Assembly (NCBI RefSeq): GCF_011040495.1 | Contig: NZ_CP049042.1 | Coordinates: 1 to 64,000 of the forward strand | DNA from: Pseudohalocynthiibacter aestuariivivens | Lineage (GTDB): Bacteria > Pseudomonadota > Alphaproteobacteria > Rhodobacterales > Rhodobacteraceae | DNA length: 64,000 bases | Reading direction: 5' to 3' | Part shown: in pieces, positions 9,054 through 17,181 of the stretch | Layout of the letters: each line of letters opens with the position of its first letter | How positions within the stretch are numbered: position 1 is the first letter of the stretch | Position numbers and translations under genes: made by a program | Notes under the pieces: model-generated | Told to the model about the DNA's origin: nothing | The model's database searches: none | Seen by the model: only the letters and a program-made list of their open reading frames with translations

Positions 9054-11428
9054 ATCACATTTCTCCAGAAGTCGGGATTGGCGCGCCAATCGGCGGGCAC
9101 GCGGGCCTCGCCAGTGGCGCCGCCACCAAGGATGGGGAGGATGTTGCCAAGTGCGGAGAGGTCCGCATCGACGAAGACGCTGTCGCCCGCCGAGCGGACA
9201 AGCGCGATACGCTGGCCGATGGTCGGCTGCACGAGAAGTGCGGCTTCCTTGGCGTTCACGCGCAGAAAGTCGTAGTCGGAGATTGTGGCGCGGTCATTTG
9301 GGAAGAGGATCTGGGTCGGCACAGTCTCGACAATGGTCTTGCCGACGCGGCTATCCCGCAGCTGGCTCGGATATTGCGTCATCATGATCACGACGCAGTT
9401 CATCTTGCGAAGCGTCACCAGCCAGTTTTCCAGCCGCGCCCCGAAATATGGATCGTCGAGAAGCTTCCAGGCTTCGTCGAGCACGATGATGGTGGGGCGG
9501 CGATCCTCGACCACGCGTTCGATCTGGCGGAAGATGTAGGAGAGCACCGCCATCCGCTCGGTCGTCATGTCGAGGATCTCGGTCATGTCGAACCCGACGA
9601 TATCGCCCGTGAGCTTGAGGCCCGCGCCGCGCTCGGGTTCGTCGAAGACCCAGCCATAGCGCCCGCCCGGGGCCCATTCGGCGACGCGGGATTGCAACTC
9701 GCCATCGTCATCGAGCGACTGGAACAGGGTCTCGAAACTGGCGAAACGCTGTAGCGCCGCGCCCGCATCGGCGTTCTGGCCGACCGCACTCTGGATATGG
9801 CGCGACTGCTCGCCCGAGAGCGTGCCATTGCGCGTGAGAAGTGTCGCAAGCCAGTCCGAGAGCCAGGCGCGGCCACGCTCATCAGTCTCGGTGGCGAGCG
9901 GATTGAGGCCCGTGGGCACGCCGGCCCGGATCTCGTTGTAGCGCCCACCAAGGGCGCGGACCGCCATTTCGAGGCCGCGATCCTTGTCGAAGAAAAAGAG
10001 CCGAGCGCCGACCCTCTGCGCTTGCGCCGCGAGGAAGGCAGTGGTCAGTGTCTTACCTGTGCCTGTGCGTCCCAAAACCAGCGTATGACCGACGGTGGGT
10101 TCCTTGCCGGGGCTGCCTGCCTCGTGAAAATTGAAGCGATAGCCAGAGGTGCCGACCGTGGGCAGGACCGAGATGGTCTGACCCCAGGGCGACTGATCCG
10201 GGCCGCGCCCTTCGACGCTGCCATGCAGGGCCGCGAAGTCGGCGAAGTTGATCGAGGAGATGGGCGTCTTGCGCGCGCGGTAGCCGAAGTTGCCGGGCGA
10301 TTGCGCGAAGTAGGTGGCTTTCAGCGCCATGCTCTCGCGCACGATCACGGACATGATCTCCTGTCCGACGCGCTTGATCTGGGCGGCAGCGCCTTCGAGC
10401 GTGTCGCGGTCCGGCGCATAGACCGCGATGGAGAGGTGATGATCCCCAAAGGCGATGCGGCCCGCCTCCTGGTCATCGGCGGCCTGGCCGAGCTGCTCGC
10501 GCAGGGAGACGGCGGCATCGTCAGAGGCATGCATCTGGCGGATGATGCGCTGGATGCGCTCGGCCATGATGTTGTTCGGAATCGGGCTGAAGGAGTTCGT
10601 CAGCACGATGTCGAGCGGCAGGTCGAGGGCGTCGAGCAGCGTCACATCTGTCAGCGCCGGATAGGTCTTCATCGAGAAAAGCGCGCCGTATTTGACCTGA
10701 CCGGTCACGGCGTCCGTCAGGGTGACGACGTCGCCGTCAAAGGTTGCGCGGCAGTTGCTCAGGGAGTGCGACAGAGGCAGGGCGCTTTGCCCGAAGGCAA
10801 TGGGGGAGAATACCCCAGCGTTCAGCGTGTTGAGATAGCCCAACCACTCCCCGCCCGACTTTGTGAGCCTCAAGGGATTGGCCGAGGCAAGCGCCACCTC
10901 GAAGAAGCCCATGACCTCGTTCAGTTCCTGCAGGCGCGTCGCGCGGTCCTTGACCCAGGCCTTGCGGGCCAGCGTCCGCAGGAGCGGAATACGTGCGGAG
11001 ATATCAGGCCGCCGGATGACGCTGAGATAGAGCTGGCGCTTGGCCGGGCGCAGCTCTTTGACATGGGCTTGCCAACGGGCATCGATCGCGGCGGCGAAGC
11101 TGTCCCCTTCGATGGGGCGCATCCCGAGATCCTGCGGCACGGAGATCCGGTGGATGTAGAAACCGAAGGCATTGCCGGTTTGGGCGACGATGGCCGCGAC
11201 TGCGCGTTTGAGCGCGTCGAGCCGGGCGTCCTCGCTGGTCATCGGGTTCAGACCATCAAGGCGCAGGGTCGCCAAGAGGTCGCCCTCGCGCAGCACCATC
11301 ACATCGTCATCCGCCAGAGCGAAATACGGCAGGTGCTCCGCGAGATAGCTCTCCCGCGCGAACTCCCCGCCGCCCGCTTGAAGGAGTGCCGTTCCGTGAG
11401 TGGAAAGAGTGCCTGCATCAAGCGCCAA
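9050..11428 (-). CDS. virB4: VirB4-type T4SS ATPase
   Basis: A 792-residue ATPase needed for pilus biogenesis and DNA/protein transfer. The N-terminal CagE/TrbE/VirB family domain (ESYLAEHLPYFALADDDVMV) is followed by Walker A GRTGTGKT near residue 456 and Walker B TIIVLDEAWKLLDD near 645, then VVIMMTQYPSQL. No ATG is available at the proper place; the TTG at 11428, inside the virB3 3' end, gives the normal family length and overlaps virB3 by 11 bp, so translational coupling is likely. Unlike the genes to its left, it reads through without any frame change. Confidence 0.92.
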   Translation of the reverse strand: MALDAGTLSTHGTALLQAGGGEFARESYLAEHLPYFALADDDVMVLREGDLLATLRLDGLNPMTSEDARLDALKRAVAAIVAQTGNAFGFYIHRISVPQDLGMRPIEGDSFAAAIDARWQAHVKELRPAKRQLYLSVIRRPDISARIPLLRTLARKAWVKDRATRLQELNEVMGFFEVALASANPLRLTKSGGEWLGYLNTLNAGVFSPIAFGQSALPLSHSLSNCRATFDGDVVTLTDAVTGQVKYGALFSMKTYPALTDVTLLDALDLPLDIVLTNSFSPIPNNIMAERIQRIIRQMHASDDAAVSLREQLGQAADDQEAGRIAFGDHHLSIAVYAPDRDTLEGAAAQIKRVGQEIMSVIVRESMALKATYFAQSPGNFGYRARKTPISSINFADFAALHGSVEGRGPDQSPWGQTISVLPTVGTSGYRFNFHEAGSPGKEPTVGHTLVLGRTGTGKTLTTAFLAAQAQRVGARLFFFDKDRGLEMAVRALGGRYNEIRAGVPTGLNPLATETDERGRAWLSDWLATLLTRNGTLSGEQSRHIQSAVGQNADAGAALQRFASFETLFQSLDDDGELQSRVAEWAPGGRYGWVFDEPERGAGLKLTGDIVGFDMTEILDMTTERMAVLSYIFRQIERVVEDRRPTIIVLDEAWKLLDDPYFGARLENWLVTLRKMNCVVIMMTQYPSQLRDSRVGKTIVETVPTQILFPNDRATISDYDFLRVNAKEAALLVQPTIGQRIALVRSAGDSVFVDADLSALGNILPILGGGATGEARVPADWRANPDFWRNVI

Positions 11429-11696
11429 AGCTGTCGCCTCCGTACAGGGCCCGGTTCTTCGTCGGGCGCACCGATCCATAGGAGACGCGCAGGACCTCGA
11501 AGAAATGCGGCTCCCGGTCGGCGACGAACCAGAGGACCGGATAGGCGACAAGGCCGATCAGGAAAAAGACCATCGACTTCGTCCAGATGAACGGCAGAAC
11601 GACCCCCGTCGCCAGCACCACGAGGTATCCGACGGGGAGGCCCAGATACTTGGGCGGACGGGCGAGGCCCAGAAAGAGGGGGGATCGTTCTGCCAA
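11418..11696 (-). CDS. virB3: VirB3-type T4SS inner-membrane protein
   Basis: A 92-residue protein with two membrane helices (PVGYLVVLATGVVLPFI and SMVFFLIGLVAYPVLWFV) and the short cytoplasmic ends usual for VirB3. LFLGLARPPKYLGLP at the N-terminus is a family signature and the C-terminal DREPHFFEVLRV motif is also typical. VirB3 works with VirB4 in pilin handling, and here the two genes overlap by 11 bp. Intact. Confidence 0.9.
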   Translation of the reverse strand: MAERSPLFLGLARPPKYLGLPVGYLVVLATGVVLPFIWTKSMVFFLIGLVAYPVLWFVADREPHFFEVLRVSYGSVRPTKNRALYGGDSFGA

Positions 11697-11711
11697 TGCT
11701 CTACTCGGTTC

Positions 11712-11993
11712 TCAGGAGAATCCGTCGACGATGGTGCCGGCCGAGAAAATCAGCACGATTCCGATGATGACCGAGGCGAACCAGCCCCAGTTCAGCCGTC
11801 CCATCATGCACATGAAGCCGGTGCCGATGACCGCGAGCGTGGCAACCGCGATCCCGATGGGGCCGGTCAGCGCGGCCTCGACGGTTTCCAGCATAGTCTG
11901 GATCGGCGACAAGTCCTGCGCGAAGACTGGCGTTGCGAAGGCCGTCAGGGTTGTGGCGACAGGCAAGAGGCGGCTGAGGCGATGTCTGAGCAT
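11712..11993 (-). CDS. virB2: VirB2-type major pilin
   Basis: A 93-residue prepilin. The N-terminal signal (LLPVATTLTAFATPVFAQ) is followed by a mature chain of about 68 residues with two hydrophobic helices (GPIGIAVATLAVIGTGFMCM and WFASVIIGIVLIFSAGTIV) separated by a short polar loop GRLNWG, as in VirB2 and TraA-like pilins. It is placed between the transglycosylase and virB3, the canonical position. The ATG at 11993 is chosen because it begins a normal signal peptide; longer upstream frames are not protein-like. Confidence 0.88.
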   Translation of the reverse strand: MLRHRLSRLLPVATTLTAFATPVFAQDLSPIQTMLETVEAALTGPIGIAVATLAVIGTGFMCMMGRLNWGWFASVIIGIVLIFSAGTIVDGFS

Positions 11994-12009
11994 GCGAAGT
12001 TCCCTTGTT

Positions 12010-12708
12010 TTACTGAAGTTCGATGAGGACCGGCGCGCGGGCCGGCACCCGCTCTGCGACACGGATGTCCGGCGTGGAAATAGGCGTGCCTGCCAGCCGT
12101 GACCGGATCCGATGGATGCGCGCGATGTAGTCGCGGGTCTCGGCGAAGGGCGGGATGCCGGAATACTCGACCACGCGGTGCGGCCCGGCATTGTAGGCTG
12201 CCAGCGCCAGGTCGATGTCCTTGAACGTGGCGAGCTGCGCGAGCAGGTAGCGTGCGGCGCCGTCGAGGTTCTGAGTGGGATCGCGCGGATCAACCCCCAA
12301 GGCGCGAGCCGTGTCCGGCATCAGCTGGCCCAGGCCGTAGGCGCCCTTGGGGCTGACGGCAGACGGATTGTAGCTGCTTTCCGCCTCGACCAGGGCGTGG
12401 AACAGGACTTTCCAGTCGTTAGCACCCAGCCCAACTTGACGCAGGGCGCGATTGCCCGCGTGCCGACCTGCAGTGGCATGGATCAGCGCGAGGATGTCGA
12501 CGCGACCGGACGGCGCTGTGGCGTCCAGCGAGGCCAGCACAACATTGTCCTCAGCGCCATCACCCAGCCCCGCCCAGGCAGGCCGCTCACCATGAAACGT
12601 CCAGCCAGAGGTCCGGGCGGTGCCATCTCGGCCGAAGGCGATGACGTCAGCCGCGCTCCTCGAGGGTGATACTGTAGTCAGGACCAAAGCGCAGATCGCG
12701 CCCGTCAC
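12010..12708 (-). CDS. virB1: VirB1-type lytic transglycosylase
   Basis: A 232-residue exported muramidase that makes room for the T4SS channel in peptidoglycan. The core contains the catalytic Glu in LFHALVEAESSYNPSAVSPK, then GAYGLGQLMPDTARALGVD, AARYLLAQLATF and ALAAYNAGPHRVVEYSG, the full set of SLT family-1 motifs. The GTG at 12708 starts a plausible signal peptide (VTGAICALVLTTVSPSRSAA). This start lies inside the 3' end of the small upstream gene, an overlap of 62 bp, so coupled translation is likely. It is paralogous to the frameshifted transglycosylase at 7738-8847. Confidence 0.85.
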   Translation of the reverse strand: MTGAICALVLTTVSPSRSAADVIAFGRDGTARTSGWTFHGERPAWAGLGDGAEDNVVLASLDATAPSGRVDILALIHATAGRHAGNRALRQVGLGANDWKVLFHALVEAESSYNPSAVSPKGAYGLGQLMPDTARALGVDPRDPTQNLDGAARYLLAQLATFKDIDLALAAYNAGPHRVVEYSGIPPFAETRDYIARIHRIRSRLAGTPISTPDIRVAERVPARAPVLIELQ

Positions 12709-12961
12709 CGAATTCGAGATGATGTTTGAAGAGACCCGGCCATATGTTGAAATACCGCGGCTCTGGCCCGTGTGGGGTGATCCGGGTCGAAACCAGAATG
12801 GCTTCCGGCTGGCTCTCGCGCAGGTAGATGCACTGGTAGCGCGGCTTGCCATCGTCCGTGAACCCCACGAGTTCATACCGGCAGCGGAACGCGATGCCCT
12901 TCTCGGACAAGTCTTTGACACCATCGATGGTGATCAGGATCTGGTTGCGCGCTATCGGCAT
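12647..12961 (-). CDS. Conserved small protein at head of T4SS operon
   Basis: A 104-residue soluble protein (MPIARNQILITIDGVKDLSE ... RYELVGFTDDGKPRYQCIYL). There is no signal peptide or membrane helix and no motif I can tie to a function. It is the first gene of the leftward T4SS operon and overlaps virB1 by 62 bp. The 130-bp gap to the divergent gene at 13094 is AT-rich and should hold promoters for both directions. The coding-like composition and long overlap argue that it is real. Confidence 0.6.
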   Translation of the reverse strand: MPIARNQILITIDGVKDLSEKGIAFRCRYELVGFTDDGKPRYQCIYLRESQPEAILVSTRITPHGPEPRYFNIWPGLFKHHLEFGDGRDLRFGPDYSITLEERG

Positions 12962-13093
12962 GTTCGGACTCTCCCCACGAGAGCCCTTCTACTTCACGAC
13001 ACTAAGGCCATAAAGTCATATGGAGTCAATACGACATATTGCAGATAAATACATATTGTAGGATAGTTGCCGCAACTTTTGCGGGAGAGTGGC

Positions 13094-13672
13094 ATGAGAC
13101 GACAGGCGATGGCGGCAGCTTTGGGGGTAATGGCGGTGTTCGGAGCGCCGGAGAAGGCGCAGGCCTATGATATCGACTGCGCCATCATGCTCTGCATGGC
13201 CGGCGGCTTCCCCCCGAGCGCCGTCTGTGCACGCGCCTACCGCACCATGATCCGCCGTATCACGCCATGGCCCAGCCTGCCGCCCTTCGGGTTCTGCACC
13301 TTTGCCCATGTGCCGGTCGAACTGGGCGGGCCGGGTGGGGAAGGCGAGCTCGACACGAACCTGCCGGAGTATGAATGGTTGAACCGCACTCATGTGATCT
13401 GGTTCACCGGATGGTCATATGAATCGAGGGATGACGGGCGCCGTTGGGCTTGGACCATTCGCTCCTGCGACCGCGAGAACCGGACCTGTCGCTACATTCA
13501 GCGGGTCTACGGATCCCACACGCCCTGGCCTGCGACATTTGTTTCCGAAAGTGGACAGGAGATCGCCTATCCGACCAGTGGAGGGCTTTGGCACTTCTAT
13601 TCCCGCAGCATTATGGTCGAATACGGTGACTACGTGGGCAACATGGGCCACTCGGATTGGTTCTTTTACTGA
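13094..13672 (+). CDS. Exported protein of unknown function, Cys-rich
   Basis: A 192-residue protein. The start at 13094 (MRRQAMAAALGVMAVFGAPE) gives a signal peptide cleaved after KAQA; an upstream ATG at 13067 would precede the signal. The mature chain begins YDIDCAIMLCMAGGFPPSAV and has several cysteines (DCAIMLC, GFCTF, RSCDRENRTC) suggesting disulfides in the periplasm. Trp-rich segments (WFTGWSYESRDDGRRWAWTI) are notable. It is divergent from the T4SS operon and overlaps the next small minus-strand gene by 7 bp at its 3' end. No family recognised; association with conjugation is inferred from position only. Confidence 0.6.
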   Translation: MRRQAMAAALGVMAVFGAPEKAQAYDIDCAIMLCMAGGFPPSAVCARAYRTMIRRITPWPSLPPFGFCTFAHVPVELGGPGGEGELDTNLPEYEWLNRTHVIWFTGWSYESRDDGRRWAWTIRSCDRENRTCRYIQRVYGSHTPWPATFVSESGQEIAYPTSGGLWHFYSRSIMVEYGDYVGNMGHSDWFFY

Positions 13673-13875
13673 TCCGGAGTGCCTGATGCCTTCAGGGAGA
13701 ACGGGCGCAGGTCGACAAGGTCTGCATCAAAACGTTCCGGATCGACATGCCAGCGGCGGCTCACCGAGCCATCATTCCAACGGTAATCGGTGAACAAGTG
13801 AAACTCTTGTGTGCCGTCGTTCAGAAACCCTTCCTTAAAAGGCCAGGCTATTTTTCGTTTGCCCATTGAGCTCAT
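13666..13875 (-). CDS. Small conserved hypothetical protein
   Basis: A 69-residue protein (MSSMGKRKIAWPFKEGFLND ... WHVDPERFDADLVDLRPFSL), convergent with and overlapping the exported protein by 7 bp. It has a protein-like composition with conserved-looking aromatic and acidic residues, but no motif that gives a function. Met1 or Met4 may be the start. Confidence 0.4.
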   Translation of the reverse strand: MSSMGKRKIAWPFKEGFLNDGTQEFHLFTDYRWNDGSVSRRWHVDPERFDADLVDLRPFSLKASGTPDQ

Positions 13876-13942
13876 TACGGTCCGATTGACTAGCTAATGT
13901 GATGCTCCGATTGAGTGCGAAGCAAGGGCTGACAACTAGGCG

Positions 13943-14152
13943 CTAGCGTTTTGAAAGAAACCTTTCGGCAGCGACTGTGAGGGCCTCCGAGGTGCTTTTG
14001 AAAAGGTCGAGGGAGGCGATGAACTTGGCGTATTCGACCTCGTCCATCTGGCTGCGACTCAGGATGGCCTGATGAGCAAGCTACCAACGGCGGAGGCCGC
14101 AGGCGCGTCTCACTTCCTGGGTGTTCAGTGCTAAACGGTCTCGCGCTTTCAT
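13943..14152 (-). pseudogene. Small broken reading frame with in-frame amber stop
   Basis: From an ATG at 14152 a 69-codon frame runs through RDRLALNTQEVRRACGLRRW, then an in-frame TAG (codon 24), and continues LAHQAILSRSQMDEVEYAKF to a stop at 13943. The amino-acid composition stays protein-like on both sides of the stop, so this may be a decayed helical protein. A shorter product could start at the Met at codon 36. The rest of the 13876-14254 gap holds no other credible gene. Weak call. Confidence 0.25.
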
Positions 14153-14254
14153 GCCCGCGAAACAGAAACGGCGAGCGAAATGTCGCTACAGGATATCTAT
14201 TTAATGCGAAATTGCAGATGAGAAGCCCCCTTGTCTTTCCTTGCTTTGACTTGC

Positions 14255-15268
14255 TTAAGATTTAAAGTAAAGCAGTCCGCAAAGAACGAAGCCCGCTATA
14301 AAGGCAGTTTCGGTAATGATTAGAATGGTCGCTTGGCTGCCAACTTTCATGATTGTTTTGAGAGAAGTCTTCATCCCTACGGCGGCAATTGCAAGGAGCA
14401 AGCACCAACGTGACAGATCGCTGATGGCCGTCTGGGCTTTGGACGGAACCAATCCGATCGAGTTCAAGCCTGCGAGCAACAGGAACGCGATAACGAAGGC
14501 AGGTATCAGAGGCGGTCGGTCTTTCAATTGTTCTTCTTCGTCAGTTGAAAAACACTGAATGATGAAGGCAAAGACGATGACCACGGGTGCCAGCAGCGTC
14601 ACTCGGATCAGTTTGACCAGTGTTGCAGTGTCTCCTGCCTCTTGCGACACGGTAAATCCGGCTCCAACAACCTGCGCCACATCGTGGATGGTCGCCCCCA
14701 AGAACACACCGATCAAGCGATCATCCAAAGCGAAAAACTGTGCGAGAACAGGATACCCGATCATCGCCAGTGTCGATAAGACGGTGACGCTCAAAACCGT
14801 GAAGATCAGATTGTCGTCAGAGTGTTCGTTCTTTGGCAGGATGGCTGCAATGGCCATTGCAGCCGACGCACCGCAAATCGCGACAGCACCGCCTGTCAGA
14901 AGACCAAATCGCCACCCGCGATTGATTACCCATGCACCCAAAACGCCAAAAAGGATTGTGAGAATAGCAGCACCGACAATCAGCCCAATTAGGCCAATTC
15001 CGAGATCAATCAACAAACCTGCACTAATTCTGACGCCAAGCAGCGCAACTCCGATCCGCAAAACCGATTTGGATGTGAAAGCAATCCCTTTAACACAGCG
15101 TCCATCTTCACTCAGAAAATGAAAGGCAATACCCAGTAAAAGGGCCATTAACATGGCTGGCGCGCCATAGTGATCTGCTAGAAACTGGGCTGCGATCGCG
15201 ATGATGGTCGAAACAAGAACTCCCGGACAAAGAAAGCCCAAATGTGTTCGAAGCGCTTTGTGCTGCAT
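14255..15268 (-). CDS. YeiH-family putative sulfate/anion exporter
   Basis: A polytopic membrane protein of 337 residues from the ATG at 15268, which has a GAGGA Shine-Dalgarno sequence 8 nt upstream; an ATG seven codons earlier lacks one. About ten hydrophobic helices are visible. Family markers are LLGVRISAGLLIDLG, LTGGAVAICGASAAMAIAAI and IGVFLGATIHDVAQVVGAG (UPF0324/YeiH). Members near sulfonate and taurine catabolic genes are proposed to export sulfite or sulfate. Last gene of the amidohydrolase-Rieske-aldehyde dehydrogenase operon, 66 bp downstream of the dehydrogenase, which hints that the pathway releases an inorganic anion. Confidence 0.85.
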   Translation of the reverse strand: MQHKALRTHLGFLCPGVLVSTIIAIAAQFLADHYGAPAMLMALLLGIAFHFLSEDGRCVKGIAFTSKSVLRIGVALLGVRISAGLLIDLGIGLIGLIVGAAILTILFGVLGAWVINRGWRFGLLTGGAVAICGASAAMAIAAILPKNEHSDDNLIFTVLSVTVLSTLAMIGYPVLAQFFALDDRLIGVFLGATIHDVAQVVGAGFTVSQEAGDTATLVKLIRVTLLAPVVIVFAFIIQCFSTDEEEQLKDRPPLIPAFVIAFLLLAGLNSIGLVPSKAQTAISDLSRWCLLLAIAAVGMKTSLKTIMKVGSQATILIITETAFIAGFVLCGLLYFKS

Positions 15269-15334
15269 TGTCCAATTCCTCGGGTCCATGAACAGAAAGA
15301 GTGCCTAAACGCCGATGGTGTTTTGACAGAGCGG

Positions 15335-16795
15335 TCAGTAATCGTTCTCGAACGCCGACATCGCGACATAGACGGATTTGAGTTGCGAGAAATGCTCAAT
15401 TGCCGCGCGAGCATTCTCGCGGCCGACACCGGATTGACCTACGCCGCCAAACGGCATTTCGATCGGTGTAAGGTTGTAGGCATTGATCCAACAAGTCCCC
15501 GCTTTGAGCCGCGAAACAACCCGATGCCCTCGCGCAAAGTCTCGGGAAAACACGCCCGCAGCCAGCCCGAATTCCGTGCTGTTAGCGCGGGCGATGGCCT
15601 CGTCTTCATCGTTGAAGGTCAGAACGGACATCACCGGACCGAAGATTTCTTCACAGGCGATGGTCATGTTATCTTGTACGTCCGTGAAGACCACAGGGCT
15701 GACCCAGGCATCTCCGTCGGGCAGCGTCAAAGGTGGCGTCAGGCGGGTAGCGCCCTCGGCCAGGGCCGTTTTAATATAGGAAGTGACCTTTGCGGCATGC
15801 TCCGCGCTAACCATCGGGCCAATCTGCGTGGATGGATCCATCGGATCGCCGATGCGTATCTTCGCGACGCGTTCTTTCAGACGCTGCAAGAAGTCGTCTT
15901 TAATCCCAGACTGTACAAACACCCGTGTTGAATTCGAACAAATCTGGCCTGTTGAATAGAAATTACCCAATATCGCGCCAGAAATCGCTCCGTCGATGTC
16001 CGCATCGTCAAAGACCAACAGAGGCGATTTGCCGCCCAGTTCCATCGTAATGTGCTTCATCTGCCCCGCAGCAACCGCAGCAACCGCCCGGCCTGTCGGC
16101 ACGGAACCAGTCAATGACACCTTGGCAATCCTAGGGTGAGCCGTAAGTCGTTCGCCCACCCCGCGTGCGCCTTGCACAACGTTGAAGAGACCGGGAGGCA
16201 CGCCCGCCTCGGTCAGGATCTCGGCGAGCTTTAACGCCGATAGGGGAGTGAGTTCGGACGGCTTGAAGATCATCGCATTGCCACAGGCCAGCGCGGGTGC
16301 AGCTTTCCAGCAAGCGATCTGGATCGGATAGTTCCACGCACCGATCCCCAGACAAATGCCCAAGGGTTCTCGCACAGTATAGGCCCAATCTTCGCCCAGT
16401 GGGATCTGGTCGGCCGTCAAAACCGCTGCTTGACAGCCGAAATACTCCAAACAGTCCGCTCCGCTGGCGGCATCGGCGACCAAGGTTTCACTGATCGGTT
16501 TGCCGGTATTGCGGGTTTCGAGAACCGACAGTTCTTCGTTGCAGGCCCGGATGAGGTCGGCAGCGCGGCGCAATACGCGACCGCGCTCCGCCGGGGCTGT
16601 TGCCATCCAGATGGCCTGCGCGGCGCATGCGGCGCCAACTGCCAGATCAATCAACGCAGGCGTGGCTTCATGGAGGCGCGCGATGATTTCGCCGGTTGCG
16701 GGGTTGATGCAATCAAAAGAAGTTCCAGTTTGATCTTCAACATACTGCCCGCCGATAAAATGAGAGGAAACCGGCTGGTATTGACAATCGGACAT
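15335..16795 (-). CDS. Betaine-aldehyde-dehydrogenase-like NAD(P)+ aldehyde dehydrogenase
   Basis: A 486-residue cytosolic aldehyde dehydrogenase that oxidises an aldehyde to its acid. Visible are GIGAWNYPIQIACWKAAPAL with the oxyanion Asn, the nucleotide-binding SLTGSVPTGRAVA, the catalytic Glu in MELGGKSPLLV, and the nucleophilic Cys in FYSTGQICSNSTRVFV; the C-terminal PFGGVGQSGVGREN is also present. FYSTGQICSN(S/G)TRVFV is typical of BetB/4-trimethylaminobutyraldehyde dehydrogenases, so a quaternary-amine aldehyde is a plausible substrate. It lies 21 bp downstream of the Rieske gene in one operon. No choline dehydrogenase or BetI is present, so ordinary choline oxidation is not indicated. 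Confidence 0.85.
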   Translation of the reverse strand: MSDCQYQPVSSHFIGGQYVEDQTGTSFDCINPATGEIIARLHEATPALIDLAVGAACAAQAIWMATAPAERGRVLRRAADLIRACNEELSVLETRNTGKPISETLVADAASGADCLEYFGCQAAVLTADQIPLGEDWAYTVREPLGICLGIGAWNYPIQIACWKAAPALACGNAMIFKPSELTPLSALKLAEILTEAGVPPGLFNVVQGARGVGERLTAHPRIAKVSLTGSVPTGRAVAAVAAGQMKHITMELGGKSPLLVFDDADIDGAISGAILGNFYSTGQICSNSTRVFVQSGIKDDFLQRLKERVAKIRIGDPMDPSTQIGPMVSAEHAAKVTSYIKTALAEGATRLTPPLTLPDGDAWVSPVVFTDVQDNMTIACEEIFGPVMSVLTFNDEDEAIARANSTEFGLAAGVFSRDFARGHRVVSRLKAGTCWINAYNLTPIEMPFGGVGQSGVGRENARAAIEHFSQLKSVYVAMSAFENDY

Positions 16796-16816
16796 GTCTC
16801 TGGGTTCCCGCGTAGA

Positions 16817-17170
16817 TCAGATGTGGACGAAGAGATTGTTGCCTTCGACGGTGACATCGAAACGGCGGGTTCTAACGGACGGGTCGACGAGGAACTCGCC
16901 CGAGCGGATGTCAAATTCCCAGCCGTGCCAGGCACAGCGGACAATCTCGCCGGGACGGTCATAAACGAAATCCCGCCCATCGGTTTCTTTGGTCGTACCA
17001 CAGACCGGACCTTCGCAGAGCGCCGCCCCCTTATGAGGGCAGATGTTGAGCAGCGCGTGAAACCCGTCATCGAGCTTGAACACACCGATGGGCATGTTGG
17101 ACACGGTGACAATCTTGGCGGCATCGCTTGGGACGTCGTCGGCCTTGCAGGCAAAATGCTTGGTGGTCAT
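16817..17170 (-). CDS. Rieske [2Fe-2S] ferredoxin
   Basis: A 117-residue electron carrier. The cluster is bound by the two Rieske boxes CPHKG (Cys44/His46) and CAWHGWEF (Cys and His near 78-81). It has no oxygenase catalytic domain, so it is a ferredoxin component that passes electrons to an oxygenase or hydroxylase. It lies 11 bp downstream of the amidohydrolase and 21 bp upstream of the aldehyde dehydrogenase. The flavin/2Fe-2S reductase at 19317 is a natural electron donor. A second Rieske ferredoxin of a different subgroup is at 26417. Confidence 0.85.
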   Translation of the reverse strand: MTTKHFACKADDVPSDAAKIVTVSNMPIGVFKLDDGFHALLNICPHKGAALCEGPVCGTTKETDGRDFVYDRPGEIVRCAWHGWEFDIRSGEFLVDPSVRTRRFDVTVEGNNLFVHI

Positions 17171-17181
17171 CTCGGGGTCTC

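Noticed and set aside
9797..11590. A 597-codon open frame on the plus strand
   Set aside because: It is antisense to virB4, whose motifs are unmistakable; high-GC coding sequence often leaves the complementary frame open.
15335..16795. Reading this dehydrogenase as part of a classical bet choline-to-betaine operon
   Set aside because: There is no choline dehydrogenase, BetI or choline transporter beside it; neighbours are an amidohydrolase and a Rieske ferredoxin.
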